From NCBI GenBank assembly GCA_042862465.1, contig JASTVH010000007.1:248001-312000 (forward strand): DNA of 64,000 nt, given 5' to 3'. The DNA is from JASTVH01 sp042862465 (GTDB lineage Bacteria; Pseudomonadota; Gammaproteobacteria; Pseudomonadales; Oleiphilaceae). Under the pieces are notes generated by a model that searched no databases, was not told the DNA's origin, and saw only the letters and a list, made by a program, of their open reading frames with translations. Positions 43,165 through 51,213 of this stretch are shown one piece after another. The translations under genes were made by a program, and so were the position numbers. Each line of letters starts with the position of its first letter. Position 1 is the stretch's first letter.

Positions 43165-43592
43165 TGCGAGGCGCCGGAGGGGGCCACGATCTCACCCTGG
43201 GTGACGATCAGCCGGGAATCCTCCAGGGCCGCGGTACGGTGTTCCGCGGCCGCCTGATAATCCGGCATCGACAGCATGTTGAAGAAGGCCTGGGCCGTGG
43301 GGTAACGCACCAGGAACACCTCATCCCAGGGCTTTTCCTCGGGGCCGATCAGGGTGCCCAGAGAGCGCCCTGCCCACTCCACGCGCGCTCCGATTTCCAC
43401 CAGTTTCTTCTGCGCCACCGCGGCATAGCGCTGGTAGGCCTCGCGGCCGGTGACCGGTGAATGCGCGCTGTCCCCGGCATACTGCGCCTGCTCGCGAAAA
43501 CGCAGCAGATTGAGCATCACCACGGGCTGATCCATCGGCACCTGGGCGAGGATGGTTTCCAGCTGGTCGCGAGTCGGGTTGACGGTATTCAT
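43161..43592 (-). CDS. DUF1330 family protein
   Basis: 143 aa ferredoxin-like alpha/beta barrel protein. Signatures: PVVMLNLLRFREQA near the N-terminus, YQRYAAVAQKKLVEIGARVEWAG, WDEVFLVRYPTAQAFFNMLSMPDYQAAAEHRTAALEDSRLI. DUF1330 proteins are of unknown biochemical role. It heads the three-gene run DUF1330 - winged-helix - mscS, with a 4-bp overlap. Confidence 0.92.
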   Translation of the reverse strand: MNTVNPTRDQLETILAQVPMDQPVVMLNLLRFREQAQYAGDSAHSPVTGREAYQRYAAVAQKKLVEIGARVEWAGRSLGTLIGPEEKPWDEVFLVRYPTAQAFFNMLSMPDYQAAAEHRTAALEDSRLIVTQGEIVAPSGASQ

Positions 43593-43628
43593 GGTTACTC
43601 CCTGTGGTTGGTATGCAGTTGTTATGGG

Positions 43629-44777
43629 TCAGGCGTCGATATCCACGTCCGGCTCCGCCTTGAAGAACCGCGCAATCTGACGCGACTGGGTCTGTGCGTC
43701 CTGGTAACCCAGTTCGATCAGATCGCGGCAGAAGCGGGCATCAAACAGCAGGTAGCTGGCCAGACTGCCGCCGGCTCCGGCCCCCTGACTGGGATGCCCT
43801 GCCAGGTGCCTCAGCACCGTCGGCAATCCGTCCACATAGCGGGCGGCAATCTCGTCGATCGGTTCGCTGGGCGAGATTTCCAGCACCTCGATGGGCTTCA
43901 GTCCCCACTCCTGCCGGCGGGGATCATCCTCTGGCACCGCCTCCAGCAGCTGATTGATCAGCCGCAGCCGGTCAATATCATAATCCATGGAATCCAGGAA
44001 CATGCCATTGAATACATGTTCCATGACCTGGGACAGGCCGGGTACGCGATCTTCCTTCACCCGTTTGGGAGGGGATACCCGGTTGGCGCTCACGCCGATC
44101 ACCAGCAGCCGGTCCGCCCCCAGATGAATGGCGGGGCTGATATGGGCCATCTGCCGGATCACGCCATCACCGAAATACTCCCGGTGGATGCGTACCGGCG
44201 GGAACAGAGTGGGAATGGCCGAGGAGGCCAGAACGTGCTCGATCCGCAGCTCTGTGCGGCAGCCGGCCCGCTGCCCCAGGTGCCACGCTTCCAGCCCTTC
44301 CTTGCCGTCATAGAAGCAGATGTTCTGTCCGGAGCGGTAACCGCAGGCATTGAGGCCCACCGCATCGATGTGGCCGGCCTGCACCGCCTCGCGGATACCC
44401 TCGAAATTGATGTGCTTTTCCAGCAGCTTGCGCAGGGGGCGGTTATCCAGCAGCGACACCGGCATGCCCTCGGATTTGCCGGTCAGCAGCCCCCGGGCCG
44501 AACGGGTGAGGTTGCGCACCATACCGAAGGCATCGCTGCGGTAAATATCGTCCACATGCAGCTCGCTCCAGATGGTTTCCAGACGGTCGATGTTATGGCG
44601 GAAGATTTCCCCTCCCCCGGCAATGGCCGTGGTGTTGATGGCCCCGGCCGAGGTGCCCACCAGCACCCGAAAGGGTTGCGACCAGTCCGGGTACATGGAC
44701 GCGATCGCTTTCAGAACCCCCACCTGGTAGGCGGCGCGGGCACCACCACCGGTCAGAATCAGCCCATTCTTTTTCAT
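43629..44777 (-). CDS. Patatin-like phospholipase
   Basis: 382 aa, no signal peptide. Oxyanion hole GLILTGGGARAAYQVGVL (residues 5-22), nucleophile in LVGTSAGAINTTAIA (G-T-S-A-G) and the Asp of the dyad in YFGDGVIRQMAHISPAIHLGADRLLVIGVS. A Ser-Asp dyad hydrolase acting on phospholipids or acyl glycerols at the cytosolic membrane face. Located 36 bp upstream of DUF1330 on the same strand. Confidence 0.94.
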   Translation of the reverse strand: MKKNGLILTGGGARAAYQVGVLKAIASMYPDWSQPFRVLVGTSAGAINTTAIAGGGEIFRHNIDRLETIWSELHVDDIYRSDAFGMVRNLTRSARGLLTGKSEGMPVSLLDNRPLRKLLEKHINFEGIREAVQAGHIDAVGLNACGYRSGQNICFYDGKEGLEAWHLGQRAGCRTELRIEHVLASSAIPTLFPPVRIHREYFGDGVIRQMAHISPAIHLGADRLLVIGVSANRVSPPKRVKEDRVPGLSQVMEHVFNGMFLDSMDYDIDRLRLINQLLEAVPEDDPRRQEWGLKPIEVLEISPSEPIDEIAARYVDGLPTVLRHLAGHPSQGAGAGGSLASYLLFDARFCRDLIELGYQDAQTQSRQIARFFKAEPDVDIDA

Positions 44778-44825
44778 TCGCCCCTCTACCCTTTCGTTAT
44801 TGTTGATGGCGTCACGGACCGCGCA

Positions 44826-45230
44826 TCAGGGTGCGTCCCAGCCCTCCGGCAACCGGTCCGGAACGGTTTTCCCCAGCGCATGCGCACTGGCCTGCAGGCG
44901 CTTTTCCTCTTTTTCGAGTTGCCGGCACAGCGCCCGCAGCGTATTCAGTCGCCGCTCCACGGCCTGACGCTTCTCACGCAGGAAGGCCGCCCCCAGGGCG
45001 CAATCCATGGTCCCGGAGCGGATCGCGGCCATCAGGGTCCGTATTTCCGAGAGCCGAAAGTCCATTCCCTGCAGCTCGCGGATCATGTTGAGATCGGCCA
45101 CCGCCGAGTCCGGATAGACACGGTAATTATTGGCCTGGCGCACTGGCGCCGGCAGCACCCCCTCCTTCTCATAATAGCGGATGGTATGCCGGCTCAGGCC
45201 AGTGCGCTTTTCCAGCTCTCCGATACGCAT
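44826..45230 (-). CDS. MerR-family transcriptional regulator
   Basis: 134 aa. N-terminal MerR helix-turn-helix with wings: MRIGELEKRTGLSRHTIRYYEKEGVLPAPVRQANNYRVYPDSAVADLNMIRELQGMDFRLSEIRTLM, then a long dimerisation helix. The effector end has one Cys in TMDCALG and one in RALCRQ and no clear metal-binding loop, so an organic or redox signal is as likely as a metal. Divergent from the epimerase gene, with a MerR-type promoter between them. Confidence 0.92.
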   Translation of the reverse strand: MRIGELEKRTGLSRHTIRYYEKEGVLPAPVRQANNYRVYPDSAVADLNMIRELQGMDFRLSEIRTLMAAIRSGTMDCALGAAFLREKRQAVERRLNTLRALCRQLEKEEKRLQASAHALGKTVPDRLPEGWDAP

Positions 45231-45241
45231 AAAAAAACCTG

Positions 45242-45273
45242 TTGACTGTTGAGCTTACTCAACACTTTACACT
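45242..45273 (+). promoter_or_regulatory. MerR-type promoter with spacer dyad
   Basis: TTGACT (45242-45247) and TACACT (45268-45273) are separated by 20 bp, the over-long spacing typical of MerR-activated promoters. The spacer is filled by the dyad TGTTGAG-CTTA-CTCAACA (45247-45264). It faces the epimerase gene and would also allow autorepression of merR. Confidence 0.72.
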
Positions 45274-45311
45274 TTTCCTGCAGTCCAAATCAGCAAACGG
45301 AGATTGATGCC

Positions 45312-46403
45312 ATGACCCACACCCTGCTTGTCACCGGAGCCACCGGTTTTATCGGCCGTTTCACTGTGGCAGAACTGACCCGGCGCGGCCACCGCGTCGT
45401 TGCCCTGATGCGCAGGCCGGAACGGCTCACAGCGTACCGCAGACAGATTGCCCAGTGTGGCGGCCAGCCGGAGCACGTCGATGCCGTCAAGGGAGACCTG
45501 GCCCTGCCCCGCCTTGGCTGGAACGACAATCTTCCGGCCGCCCTTGCTGGTGTCGACCGGGTACTGCACCTGGGTGCGGTCTTCGATTGGCGCCTCAAGG
45601 CCAGCGAGGCTCACCAGGTCAATACCCTGGGTAGCGAGCAGTTGGCAGCATGGGCGGCTGATCAGGGCGCGGAGATGGTCACCGTATCGGGCTTCATGGT
45701 GCACAACCGGGAACATCTTGGGCAACTGGGCATCGATGCAGATAGCGGGGCGGCCGACTGGCGACGGGTCTACCGCCGTGCGGGGGCCTACGAGGCCAGC
45801 AAGCTGGAAGCGCACTTTCGAACCCTGGCGGTCGCCAGACAGCGGGCGCTGCCACTGACCGTAGTCAGTCCGGGAACGGTGGCGGGACATTCGCGTACCG
45901 GGGAGCTGCCGGACCAGCAACCGTTCGCCATGCTGATCCACAACCTGGCAGCTGGGCGCCTAAGCCTGGTTCCGGGCGGCCCCCATCACTGGCTGCCGCT
46001 GATCGCGGTGGATACCCTGGCGCAGATCCTTGCCCATAGCGTCGAGGACAGCGATACGCGAGGGCAGGCCCTCATCGCTCTCGACTCACGCACGCCACCC
46101 CTGAAGGCCCTGCTGGAACAGATGGCGCGGATCCTCGATTGCCCGCCGCCACGGGGGCATCTGGCCAAAGGTGTCATCAGGGCAGCCCTGAGGATTCCCG
46201 CCATGGAGCAATGGATGAACACGCCGCGTGAATCGATGGACTTCATACAGACCCAGCGATTTGACACCAGCGCGCTGGACGCCTTCATGGCACGGCATGA
46301 ACTGGAATGGCCGGCGATGGCGGAGGTGTTGCGCCAGTCTGCCATCGCGGTGGGAGGCGACCGCTCCGCCTGGGCGGAACGGTCAACCGGGGCTCAGGCG
46401 TAA
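45312..46403 (+). CDS. NAD-dependent epimerase/dehydratase (extended SDR)
   Basis: 363 aa from ATG 45312; the open frame upstream overlaps the promoter. Rossmann motif TLLVTGATGFIGRF (residues 4-17), second strand ending in basic RRPERL suggesting NADP preference, LHLGAVFDWR, and the active-site region YRRAGAYEASKLEAHF, where Tyr and Lys are in the Y-x-x-x-K arrangement. A C-terminal helix region (MARHELEWPAMAEVL) is unrelated to sugar binding. The substrate is unknown; sterol, flavonoid or sugar-type SDRs are possible. Presumably the target of the divergent MerR regulator. Confidence 0.88.
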   Translation: MTHTLLVTGATGFIGRFTVAELTRRGHRVVALMRRPERLTAYRRQIAQCGGQPEHVDAVKGDLALPRLGWNDNLPAALAGVDRVLHLGAVFDWRLKASEAHQVNTLGSEQLAAWAADQGAEMVTVSGFMVHNREHLGQLGIDADSGAADWRRVYRRAGAYEASKLEAHFRTLAVARQRALPLTVVSPGTVAGHSRTGELPDQQPFAMLIHNLAAGRLSLVPGGPHHWLPLIAVDTLAQILAHSVEDSDTRGQALIALDSRTPPLKALLEQMARILDCPPPRGHLAKGVIRAALRIPAMEQWMNTPRESMDFIQTQRFDTSALDAFMARHELEWPAMAEVLRQSAIAVGGDRSAWAERSTGAQA

Positions 46404-47344
46404 TCCTTGTACTCGTGCGGCTCGGCCGCCAGAGCCAGACACACGCTACCGGGCCCCACGTAGATACTGCTGGTAATGCCCATCTGCGACATCAACAGTT
46501 CGACACCGTTGCGCTCGCAGGCGGCCCGCAGACGATCCAGCCCCGGCAGGGACTCCATCTCTTCCTCCGGCACGCCGTAGGAGAGGCTGACGTAGGGGCT
46601 GAGCAAACCGGCATCGATACGATTGACCGCATAATCGATCATGCGTTCGGCCGCCTTCTCGAAGCTCAGGGCCTTCACCACCGGATGGCCGTCCGGCCCC
46701 TGGGCCCAGATCATCGGCGTCAGGTTGACGGTCTTGCCAAGGAAAGCCGCTACGCTGGAGACACTCTTGTCACCCCGGCGACGGGCCCGGGCACGAATGT
46801 AGTAGAGGTCCCGCGGAATCACGCAGTTGTAGATGGAGTTGGTGAAGTCATCCACCTGCTGGCGCAACACGTTCTTGCTCAGGCCCTGCTTGATCAGATT
46901 GAGGGTCTGGGCGGCCAGCAGTCCCTGACCGGCAAAGATCGAGCGGCTGTCCACCACGCGCATGGAAAAGAATTCGTTGAGGTTGTGTTTGCGGCGGACC
47001 GGCCGGTAATCGGCCATGACCCGCTGCATGGCGTTGGAGGCGTTATCGTAGATCAGGCTCCGTGAGCGGGTCACCGTCTCGCAGAACGCGACATCGTATT
47101 GCGGCACGATGTCCTTCATGAACAGCTCGTAGATCTGGTCAACGCTGAACGCCTCGGTTTCCGCCTCGTGGCCCTTCTCCAGCAATCCACTGCGGTAGAA
47201 GGAGCGGGTTTTGCCTGGGTCGTGGTCGTCTACAAAGGTTTGACCATCGATTCGGGCGGTAACCGGAAGAATGAAAATCCCGTTATCACGGGTGAATGAA
47301 TACGGCAAGTCGCAGGCCGAATCCACGATGAGACCGACTCGCAT
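46394..47344 (-). CDS. DegV family fatty-acid-binding protein
   Basis: 316 aa. Starts MRVGLIVDSACDLPYSF, the DegV N-terminal strand with the D-S-x-x-D loop; FILPVTARIDGQTFVDD and the C-terminal LLMSQMGITSSIYVGPGSVCLAL complete the two-domain fold. In Gram-positives (FakB) such proteins hold a fatty acid for a kinase; no FakA kinase is adjacent. The middle insertion (residues 110-190) is longer than in FakB. Its stop overlaps the convergent epimerase gene by 10 bp. Confidence 0.9.
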   Translation of the reverse strand: MRVGLIVDSACDLPYSFTRDNGIFILPVTARIDGQTFVDDHDPGKTRSFYRSGLLEKGHEAETEAFSVDQIYELFMKDIVPQYDVAFCETVTRSRSLIYDNASNAMQRVMADYRPVRRKHNLNEFFSMRVVDSRSIFAGQGLLAAQTLNLIKQGLSKNVLRQQVDDFTNSIYNCVIPRDLYYIRARARRRGDKSVSSVAAFLGKTVNLTPMIWAQGPDGHPVVKALSFEKAAERMIDYAVNRIDAGLLSPYVSLSYGVPEEEMESLPGLDRLRAACERNGVELLMSQMGITSSIYVGPGSVCLALAAEPHEYKDYA

Positions 47345-47569
47345 CGTCCTTAATCCCCTTTAAGTCTGTCCGGCGCCAGGGCAACGGAACCTGGGCAGCG
47401 CTTCACCGGAAGTAGTGTCTTATAGTTGTAGCGCCCGGCATCAAAGCCCGACGTCTCAGATAGTTAGTTATAACACAGAGACACCGGGCCCTAGCCCCTA
47501 TTGCGTACAAAATGTGACCTGTTACCCGGGGTGGATCGCTTTTGAGGGGATATTTGACAAGATTTTGTA

Positions 47570-47591
47570 ATCGGCCAGCGAGCTGGCCGAT
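47570..47591. repeat. Perfect hairpin in the DegV/PhaC-like gap
   Basis: ATCGGCCAGC and GCTGGCCGAT are perfect 10-bp arms with a 2-nt loop, about 50 bp after the PhaC-like stop. There is no T-run in the leftward direction; it may be an mRNA 3' hairpin. The rest of 47345-47638 shows nothing else I recognise. Confidence 0.7.
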
Positions 47592-47638
47592 GTCGGTCGC
47601 CTATGGTCAGTGGTCTGTCGCTGGAAACGCTTTGCGGA

Positions 47639-48784
47639 TCAGGAGCGTTCTGAAAGCCATTCCACCCACTCCGGCCAGATCTGGGCAGGGGCCTTGGAGC
47701 CGGAGAGGATGCCCATGTGGCCGCCGGGCACCCGCAGTACCTTGGTATCGCTGGAACTGACCTGGTCCAGCAGCGCCTTGGCGCAGTCTTCGGTCACGAT
47801 TTCGTCACTCCGGCCGCAGGTCAGCAGCACCGAGGCGCGAATCCGGCCGAGGCTGCCTTCGCCGCCTTCCATGGGCAGCTGGCCGCGAGCCAGTACATTC
47901 TCTTTCAGCAGGTAGGCCAGCGTGTCCTGAATGACGCCCCCGGGATAGGCCAGCATGCCATTGATGAAGGCATTCAGGGTGGCGTGGTTACTGACGTAAT
48001 CCTCGTCGTGCAGGTTGCGCACCAGGGCGCCGAAATTCTGCACATGGGCCACCGGATTGGTGAGTTTGAACGCCAGGCTGTTGGCCCAGCCCGGGGAGCG
48101 CCACCAGCGTTTACGCGTGTCATGGATGCGGAAGCCCATCAGATTCTCGGCGCCCGTGAGCACCCGTGACAGGCGCTGGTAGTAGCGGCCAAGACGTCCG
48201 TTGGCGTGGTAATCGCAGGGCGCACCCACCAGCACCAGGTTGGCGATATCCGGATCCCCCAGGGCCGCGGCGCAGTAGCTGAACAGGCCGCCAAAGCTCC
48301 AGCCATGCAGCGTCAGCTTGCGCTCGCCGCTGTGTTCGCGCACCCGCTTGATCAGCTGCGGGACCCAATCGGCGAAGTAATGGGCCAGATCAAAATGGTT
48401 CTGCTGCCAGCCCGGCTCCCCCCAGTCGATCAGATAGACTTCAAACCCCCTGGCCCGCAGGTACTTCACCAGACTGCGATCTGGGAACAGGTCATAGAGT
48501 GCCAGGGTCACGGCCAGCGGCGGGACCAGCAGGATCGGCGTCCGGTAAGTGTGGGACGCCACGGCCACCGACTCCCCTTCCACCTCAATACTGTCGGTGT
48601 CCAGGGGCGGGTAGTACCGAAGGCTGACAATGCCTTCCTGAAAGATGACGTCGTAGGGCGTATCGCCGGACTGGATCAGACTCTGCGGCTTGCGACGCAG
48701 GCGTCCGGCGTTGCTGACCGCTTGCCGGGTTCGCTGCAGAAGATCGGAAGACAGATGCGACAAGGAACCTAACACCATAATCAC
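47639..48784 (-). CDS. PhaC-like alpha/beta hydrolase with serine nucleophile
   Basis: 381 aa. The architecture follows class III polyhydroxyalkanoate synthase (PhaC): TPILLVPPLAVTLALYDLFPDRSLVKYLRARGFEVYLIDWGEPG, the DYVSNHATLNAFINGMLAYPGG lid region, VLLTCGRSDEIVTEDCAKAL (Asp) and VPGGHMGILSGSKA (His). But the nucleophile elbow is LHGWSFGG, G-x-S-x-G, where true synthases need Cys (G-x-C-x-G). A polymerase is therefore unlikely; a thioesterase, lipase or depolymerase-like activity is more plausible. No phaE, phasin or phaAB lies nearby. Confidence 0.82.
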   Translation of the reverse strand: MIMVLGSLSHLSSDLLQRTRQAVSNAGRLRRKPQSLIQSGDTPYDVIFQEGIVSLRYYPPLDTDSIEVEGESVAVASHTYRTPILLVPPLAVTLALYDLFPDRSLVKYLRARGFEVYLIDWGEPGWQQNHFDLAHYFADWVPQLIKRVREHSGERKLTLHGWSFGGLFSYCAAALGDPDIANLVLVGAPCDYHANGRLGRYYQRLSRVLTGAENLMGFRIHDTRKRWWRSPGWANSLAFKLTNPVAHVQNFGALVRNLHDEDYVSNHATLNAFINGMLAYPGGVIQDTLAYLLKENVLARGQLPMEGGEGSLGRIRASVLLTCGRSDEIVTEDCAKALLDQVSSSDTKVLRVPGGHMGILSGSKAPAQIWPEWVEWLSERS

Positions 48785-48905
48785 TCAAACATCGTTGCCC
48801 AAAAACAGCAGTGGATCATAAACGGGCGGACGACGCATTGACCGTTGCGTGAAAGCCGGTGTCAGATCGGCGATTCACCCGCTTACCAATCGGCTATCAG
48901 GCGCG

Positions 48906-49598
48906 CTAGCGCAGCGCCTTTTGCAACCACTGCTGGCCCCGCTCCGACGCCAGACCATCGGCCCAGCGGGTGGTTTCCGGAAGCCGATAACGGGTCACGC
49001 AGGCCATCACATACCGGATGGCGGCAGGCAGGCTGATGCGATGCCCGGGTGAGATGAACAGCGGCTTCACGCCTTCCCGGGTGCGCAGGACGGCACCGAT
49101 TTCCTCGTCGCCATCGAGCAACGGGGTCCACTCCCCTTTCCCCTCGGGAACCGGAGCATGGGTGCCAATCAGCCGGCTCTTGGCCACCCCAATGGCCGGC
49201 AGGCCCGTCAGCAACCCGATATGGGACGCAATCCCCAGCCGACGCGGATGGGCAATGCCCTGCCCGTCACAAAGCAGCAGATCGGGTTTTTGCCGCAGCT
49301 GTTCCAGTGCCTTGAGAATCACCGGGCACTCCCGGAACGACAGCAACCCCGGCACGTAGGGAAAGCTCACGGGCAGCCGGGCAATGGCATGATCCACCAG
49401 TTCCAGCCCGTCCAACGTCAACACCACAATCGCCGCACGCGCGGTATCACGGTTCTCAAACCCCACATCCACCCCGGCCACATAGCGCACTTCGGGCAGC
49501 TCGTCCCGCAACACGACCTTCCCGGCCAGCGTGCGCTGCAGGGCGATGGCGTCCCGGGTTGTTAGGTTGGCCCATTGCTTGGACAGATCCGGTGTCAT
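48906..49598 (-). CDS. nfi: Endonuclease V (deoxyinosine 3' endonuclease)
   Basis: 230 aa from ATG 49598; the open frame upstream is unrelated sequence. Conserved motifs: YVAGVDVGF with the first metal-binding Asp, ARAAIVVL, LPVSFPYVPGLLSFRECPVILKAL, and LLCDGQGIAHPRRLGIASHIGLL with the second Asp, plus IGVAKSRLIG. Cleaves DNA near inosine, uracil and mismatches to start repair of deaminated purines. Monocistronic by appearance. Confidence 0.96.
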   Translation of the reverse strand: MTPDLSKQWANLTTRDAIALQRTLAGKVVLRDELPEVRYVAGVDVGFENRDTARAAIVVLTLDGLELVDHAIARLPVSFPYVPGLLSFRECPVILKALEQLRQKPDLLLCDGQGIAHPRRLGIASHIGLLTGLPAIGVAKSRLIGTHAPVPEGKGEWTPLLDGDEEIGAVLRTREGVKPLFISPGHRISLPAAIRYVMACVTRYRLPETTRWADGLASERGQQWLQKALR

Positions 49599-49851
49599 TG
49601 CAAAAGCCCGATGGCATTTTCGGCGACGGTAGCAGGCCGTCGATCCAGGCTCAAGCCATGGGGGACACCATGCACCGGCCCGAAAGTGCAAATGGGGGAA
49701 ACGGCCCTCGTCACTACGTCTCTGATTTCCCGCATGGTTTTTAAAGCACCGGAAAAAACATGACAGGAATGTGAATTGGTACTTTTGTGCATTTATGGAT
49801 TTCTTGTATTTTTGTGCCATATCTACAGCGGCCAAAAACCCGAGAAGCCCC

Positions 49852-51087
49852 ATGAACAAGCCACGGATTCAAACGACAGCCTGCCACCGCACAGCGTTTT
49901 CCAGGATCACACTGGGGATGGCCCTCATGGCACTCGCAGCCAGCAGCTCGGTCCTGGCGGAGCTCAAGCCGATGAATAACAGCGAGATGTCCGAAGTGAC
50001 CGGCCAGGCCTTCCTGTCCATTGACCGGACGAGCCACCCGGTCCAGACCGATCTGTCCTACACCCGGATCAACCTGGGTATGGATGTCGAAACCAAGCTC
50101 AATGCCGACGTTCTTGAGCTGGGCCGCTACGAAAGGGAGGGAGAGAGTCAGCCGTCCGATATCCTGATCAACAATTTCGGACTCGGGTATATCAACAACA
50201 AGGAGTTTTTCCAGGAAAACAACTATATCCCCCGTGTGGCAGGCGATTACGCCGAAGGCGAGATCGTGCCCTTCACGATCAAGGACCCCTATCTGGAGTT
50301 TGCTTACGACGAAAGCACCAACGAAATGGTGGGGGTGCGCCTCGGATTTGGCGAAGCCATGGGCATGATGACCGGCAGCATCCAGTCCATGACCGGTAAT
50401 GTGAACGTGGCCATTAAAGACGACGCCTCAGGGATCAAGGCCGCTCATGAGTACAAGACCAGTCAGCCCGACTACGAGCTGCAACCCATCGATGACCTGT
50501 TGACGCTGCTGACCCCCTACCTGGTGGGCGGCTCCCCTATCGAAGCACCGGCAGAACTGTCGACCACCGGTGGCGAATCCGATCCGGTGCGCGCCACGCA
50601 TATCGGGATGCTCAATGGCTCCGACTTCATCGTGAAGGACGTCAACAAACTGATCGCCGGGCCGGTGGGGTTGCTGAAGCCGTTACTGAGCAGTCCCCTT
50701 GAAATCCAGGGCTGCAGTGGCTTTTTCGATTTTTCCTGCGACCTCTATATCGAGTCCCAGGGCTGCAAGATGCTGGGAATCGACACCTGCTTCCCATTGA
50801 GCAAGTTCCAGAACCTGCCCGTTGGCAAGCTCTCGAGCGATAAAAAGGAAATTGTCGCCCCCGTGCCGGGCATGTTCCTGTCTTTCCAGTCCCGGGACGG
50901 CCTGCCCTGGGCCACCACCAAACGAAGCGGCGATGCCCAGAGCGCCGAGGATTTCATCAAGACCACCAGCGGCGCCTTCTTCAACGTGCCCAACGGGGTC
51001 CTTGAGGTAAACCTTAGCGAGGTTTACAAGCCCCAAGTACCCGCGATCCGCCAGGAGTACATCAATCGCGGCAAGGGGCTTTTCTAG
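49852..51087 (+). CDS. Large exported protein with DUF6160-like N-terminus
   Basis: 411 aa from ATG 49852. The signal peptide ends ASSSVLA (about residue 37), then LKPMNNSEMSEVTGQAFLSIDR follows. The M-S-x-V-T-G-Q-A block is typical of the DUF6160/FilA-like exported proteins of Acinetobacter, Marinobacter and relatives. The rest is beta-rich with repeated ISIx and GMMTG segments and four to five cysteines clustered near residues 285-310 (CSGFFDFSC, GCKMLGIDTC) that may form disulphides. Cell-surface or outer-membrane location inferred; function unknown. The ribosome site is weak. Confidence 0.72.
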   Translation: MNKPRIQTTACHRTAFSRITLGMALMALAASSSVLAELKPMNNSEMSEVTGQAFLSIDRTSHPVQTDLSYTRINLGMDVETKLNADVLELGRYEREGESQPSDILINNFGLGYINNKEFFQENNYIPRVAGDYAEGEIVPFTIKDPYLEFAYDESTNEMVGVRLGFGEAMGMMTGSIQSMTGNVNVAIKDDASGIKAAHEYKTSQPDYELQPIDDLLTLLTPYLVGGSPIEAPAELSTTGGESDPVRATHIGMLNGSDFIVKDVNKLIAGPVGLLKPLLSSPLEIQGCSGFFDFSCDLYIESQGCKMLGIDTCFPLSKFQNLPVGKLSSDKKEIVAPVPGMFLSFQSRDGLPWATTKRSGDAQSAEDFIKTTSGAFFNVPNGVLEVNLSEVYKPQVPAIRQEYINRGKGLF

Positions 51088-51177
51088 AGGCCGTTAGGCT
51101 TCAGTGGTGGACACGTAAAGGAACTGCCGGGAAGGGAACAGCGGTGGGGATATTGGCTGATGCCCGGTGTCGGCGCC

Positions 51178-51198
51178 GGAGGCCAACTTCAGGCCTCC
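51178..51198. terminator. Hairpin between convergent exported-protein gene and choV
   Basis: GGAGGCC and GGCCTCC pair around a 7-nt loop, 16 bp before the choV stop on the opposite strand. No T tract follows in either direction, so it is a weak terminator candidate. Confidence 0.4.
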
Positions 51199-51213
51199 CA
51201 CGCCACATCGCCA

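Noticed and set aside
43461..45245. Rightward 594-codon open frame
   Set aside because: Antisense to DUF1330, patatin and merR genes; composition rich in His, Gln, Arg and Gly, typical of a shadow frame.
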